Shown here: positions 6,061 through 6,958 of the stretch, in pieces
Layout of the letters: each line of letters begins with the position of its first letter
Numbering within the stretch: position 1 is the stretch's first letter
Source of the DNA: Myxococcales bacterium
GTDB lineage: Bacteria; Myxococcota_A; Polyangia; Polyangiales; Polyangiaceae
Reading direction: 5' to 3'
Assembly (NCBI GenBank): GCA_025362165.1
Contig: JANYHY010000009.1
Span: forward strand, 1-6,958
DNA: 6,958 nt
Program-made: the position numbers and the translations under genes
The notes under the pieces: model-generated
Told to the model about the DNA's origin: nothing
The model's database searches: none
Seen by the model: the letters and a program-made list of their open reading frames with translations, nothing else

Positions 6061-6073
6061 GGCGCTTGGCGCC
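6061..6073. other. Short inverted repeat between the cupredoxin genes and ald
   Basis: GGCGC-TTG-GCGCC is a perfect 5-bp stem with a 3-nt loop, 37 nt after the second cupredoxin stop. No T-run follows. It may help end the cupredoxin transcript or may be an operator in the ald upstream region. The rest of 6025-6141 shows no convincing promoter boxes by eye. A chance occurrence in GC-rich DNA is quite possible. Confidence 0.25.
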
Positions 6074-6127
6074 ACACCCCACCTGTTCAAAATCAGACTA
6101 GGCAACTACAGTCGCGAGACCTTCACC

Positions 6128-6133
6128 AAGGAG
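6128..6133 (+). promoter_or_regulatory. Ribosome-binding site fixing the GTG start of ald
   Basis: AAGGAG lies 8 nt before GTG6142, ideal spacing. It supports GTG as the true start, and the family N-terminus (MIIGVPREIK) begins exactly there. Confidence 0.8.
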
Positions 6134-6141
6134 TCCGCACT

Positions 6142-6958
6142 GTGATCATCGGCGTCCCCAGAGAGATCAAGACACGCGAGTACCGAGTCGGCATGACGCC
6201 CGCGGGCGTGCGCAGCCTCACTCAGCGCGGGCACAAAGTGCTCGTGGAGAAGAGCGCTGGCGATGGCAGCGGTTTGTCGGACGCGGCTTACGTGTCGCAA
6301 GGCGCGACGATCGTCGAGACAGCGGCGGAGGCTTGGGGCGCCGAGATGGTCGTGAAGGTGAAGGAGCCTCTCCCCGCGGAGTTTGGCTTCTTCCGTGAGA
6401 ACCTTGTAGTCTACACATATCTCCACCTCGCGCCCGAGGCTGAGCTCACCAAGGAGCTGCTCGCGAAGAAGGTGATCGGCGTCGCGTACGAGACGATCGA
6501 GAACCCGGACGGAACGTTGCCGTTGCTTCGCCCAATGAGCGAGGTCGCGGGACGCATGGCCGTGCAAGTCGGCGCGACGTGTTTGGAGAAATGGAAGGGT
6601 GGCAAGGGCGTGCTCCTCGGCGGTGTGCCGGGCACGCGTCGCGGTCGCGTCGTGATTCTGGGCGGCGGCGTCGTCGGACGAAACGCGGCGACGATCGCCA
6701 TCGGCATGGGCGCGCAGGTCACCGTTCTCGACGTGCGCGCCGAGACGATGGCGTACCTCGAAGACGTGTTCGGCGGCGCGATCGAGACGCTTTACTCGAA
6801 CCCCACCAACATCGAAGCGAGCGTCGCCCGCGCGGACCTGGTGATTGGCGGCGTCTTGCTCGCCGGCGCACGCGCACCGAAGCTCGTCACGGCAGATCTC
6901 GTGTCGCGCATGGAGAAGGGCTCCGTCATCGTCGACGTCGCCGTCGACCAGGGTGGAT
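6142..6958 (+). CDS. ald: Alanine dehydrogenase, N-terminal 272 residues (3' end outside window)
   Basis: The enzyme interconverts L-alanine and pyruvate plus ammonia with NAD+/NADH. It is cytoplasmic and used in alanine catabolism or to recycle NADH. The GTG start opens with MIIGVPREIK, and the frame runs to the window edge. About 100 residues are missing compared with the usual length of roughly 370. Family landmarks are all present: Arg15 (EYRVGMTPAGV), Lys74 in VVKVKEPLP and His95 in YTYLHLAPE, which contact pyruvate; PMSEVAGRMAVQ (132-143); GGKGVLLGGVPG (154-165); and the nucleotide-binding glycine motif LGGGVVG (174-180). The sequence ends at VDVAVDQGG, whose second Asp (269) corresponds to the catalytic Asp. 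Transhydrogenase alpha subunits share the fold, but the VLLGGVPG and YSNP segments fit Ald. The gene has its own ribosome-binding site and a 117-nt upstream gap, so it is probably transcribed separately from the cupredoxins. Confidence 0.96.
   Translation, partial: MIIGVPREIKTREYRVGMTPAGVRSLTQRGHKVLVEKSAGDGSGLSDAAYVSQGATIVETAAEAWGAEMVVKVKEPLPAEFGFFRENLVVYTYLHLAPEAELTKELLAKKVIGVAYETIENPDGTLPLLRPMSEVAGRMAVQVGATCLEKWKGGKGVLLGGVPGTRRGRVVILGGGVVGRNAATIAIGMGAQVTVLDVRAETMAYLEDVFGGAIETLYSNPTNIEASVARADLVIGGVLLAGARAPKLVTADLVSRMEKGSVIVDVAVDQGG

Noticed and set aside
5563..6105. Minus-strand frame opposite the second cupredoxin
   Set aside because: Its repeats are simply the complement of the SVAD repeat tract, and the plus-strand protein has a signal peptide and copper ligands.
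6025..6141. Promoter for ald
   Set aside because: TTGGCG at 6066 could be a -35 box, but no acceptable -10 lies at the right distance, so I do not call a promoter.

Overview
The window is GC-rich bacterial chromosome with strongly G/C-biased third codon positions. It is gene-dense and contains no mobile element, CRISPR array, tRNA or rRNA that I can see. Several predicted secreted lipoproteins carry Asp/Ala/Gly/Ser-rich linkers ('DAG', 'PDAG', 'SVAD') just after the lipid-anchored cysteine, and one is a Stig1-like cysteine-rich protein. This style is characteristic of Myxococcota (Sorangium, Labilithrix or Sandaracinus type), so a myxobacterium or close relative is the best guess. It is an inference from protein style, not from a marker gene.

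Layout, left to right. (1) 1-353 (+) is the C-terminal end of a ferritin-like diiron protein. (2) A TetR/AcrR-family regulator follows almost immediately (370-1050, +). (3) A 350-residue cysteine-rich lipoprotein (1068-2120, +) starts 17 nt after the regulator, with its ribosome-binding site overlapping the regulator's stop codon. (4) 2121-2317 holds a degenerate second copy of the start of that lipoprotein gene: matching upstream bases, the 'MRL' start and a 'WACATA.VP' lipobox region, but a stop at codon 4 and no cysteine-rich body. (5) On the minus strand, 2318-3736 encodes a putative secreted glycoside-hydrolase-like lipoprotein (DUF4015 type) with a degenerate LysM-like N-terminal segment. 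(6) 3737-3876 is non-coding and contains a long imperfect hairpin. (7) pyrD, class 2 dihydroorotate dehydrogenase, lies on the minus strand (3877-4971). (8) Divergent from pyrD are two tandem cupredoxin lipoproteins (5030-5458 and 5467-6024, +), probably co-transcribed and translationally coupled. (9) After a 117-nt gap comes alanine dehydrogenase (ald, from 6142), cut by the window end.

The genes do not form one pathway. pyrD (pyrimidine synthesis, linked to the quinone pool) and ald (alanine/pyruvate interconversion) are housekeeping metabolism. The lipoproteins are envelope or surface accessory proteins. The most plausible functional units are ferritin-like protein + TetR (+ cysteine-rich lipoprotein) and the two-cupredoxin operon. 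I see no clear new defence or mobile system. The points most worth a second look are the decayed lipoprotein leader copy, the tandem cupredoxins with different copper-loop spacing, the 15-bp repeat tract and the 3781-3819 hairpin.
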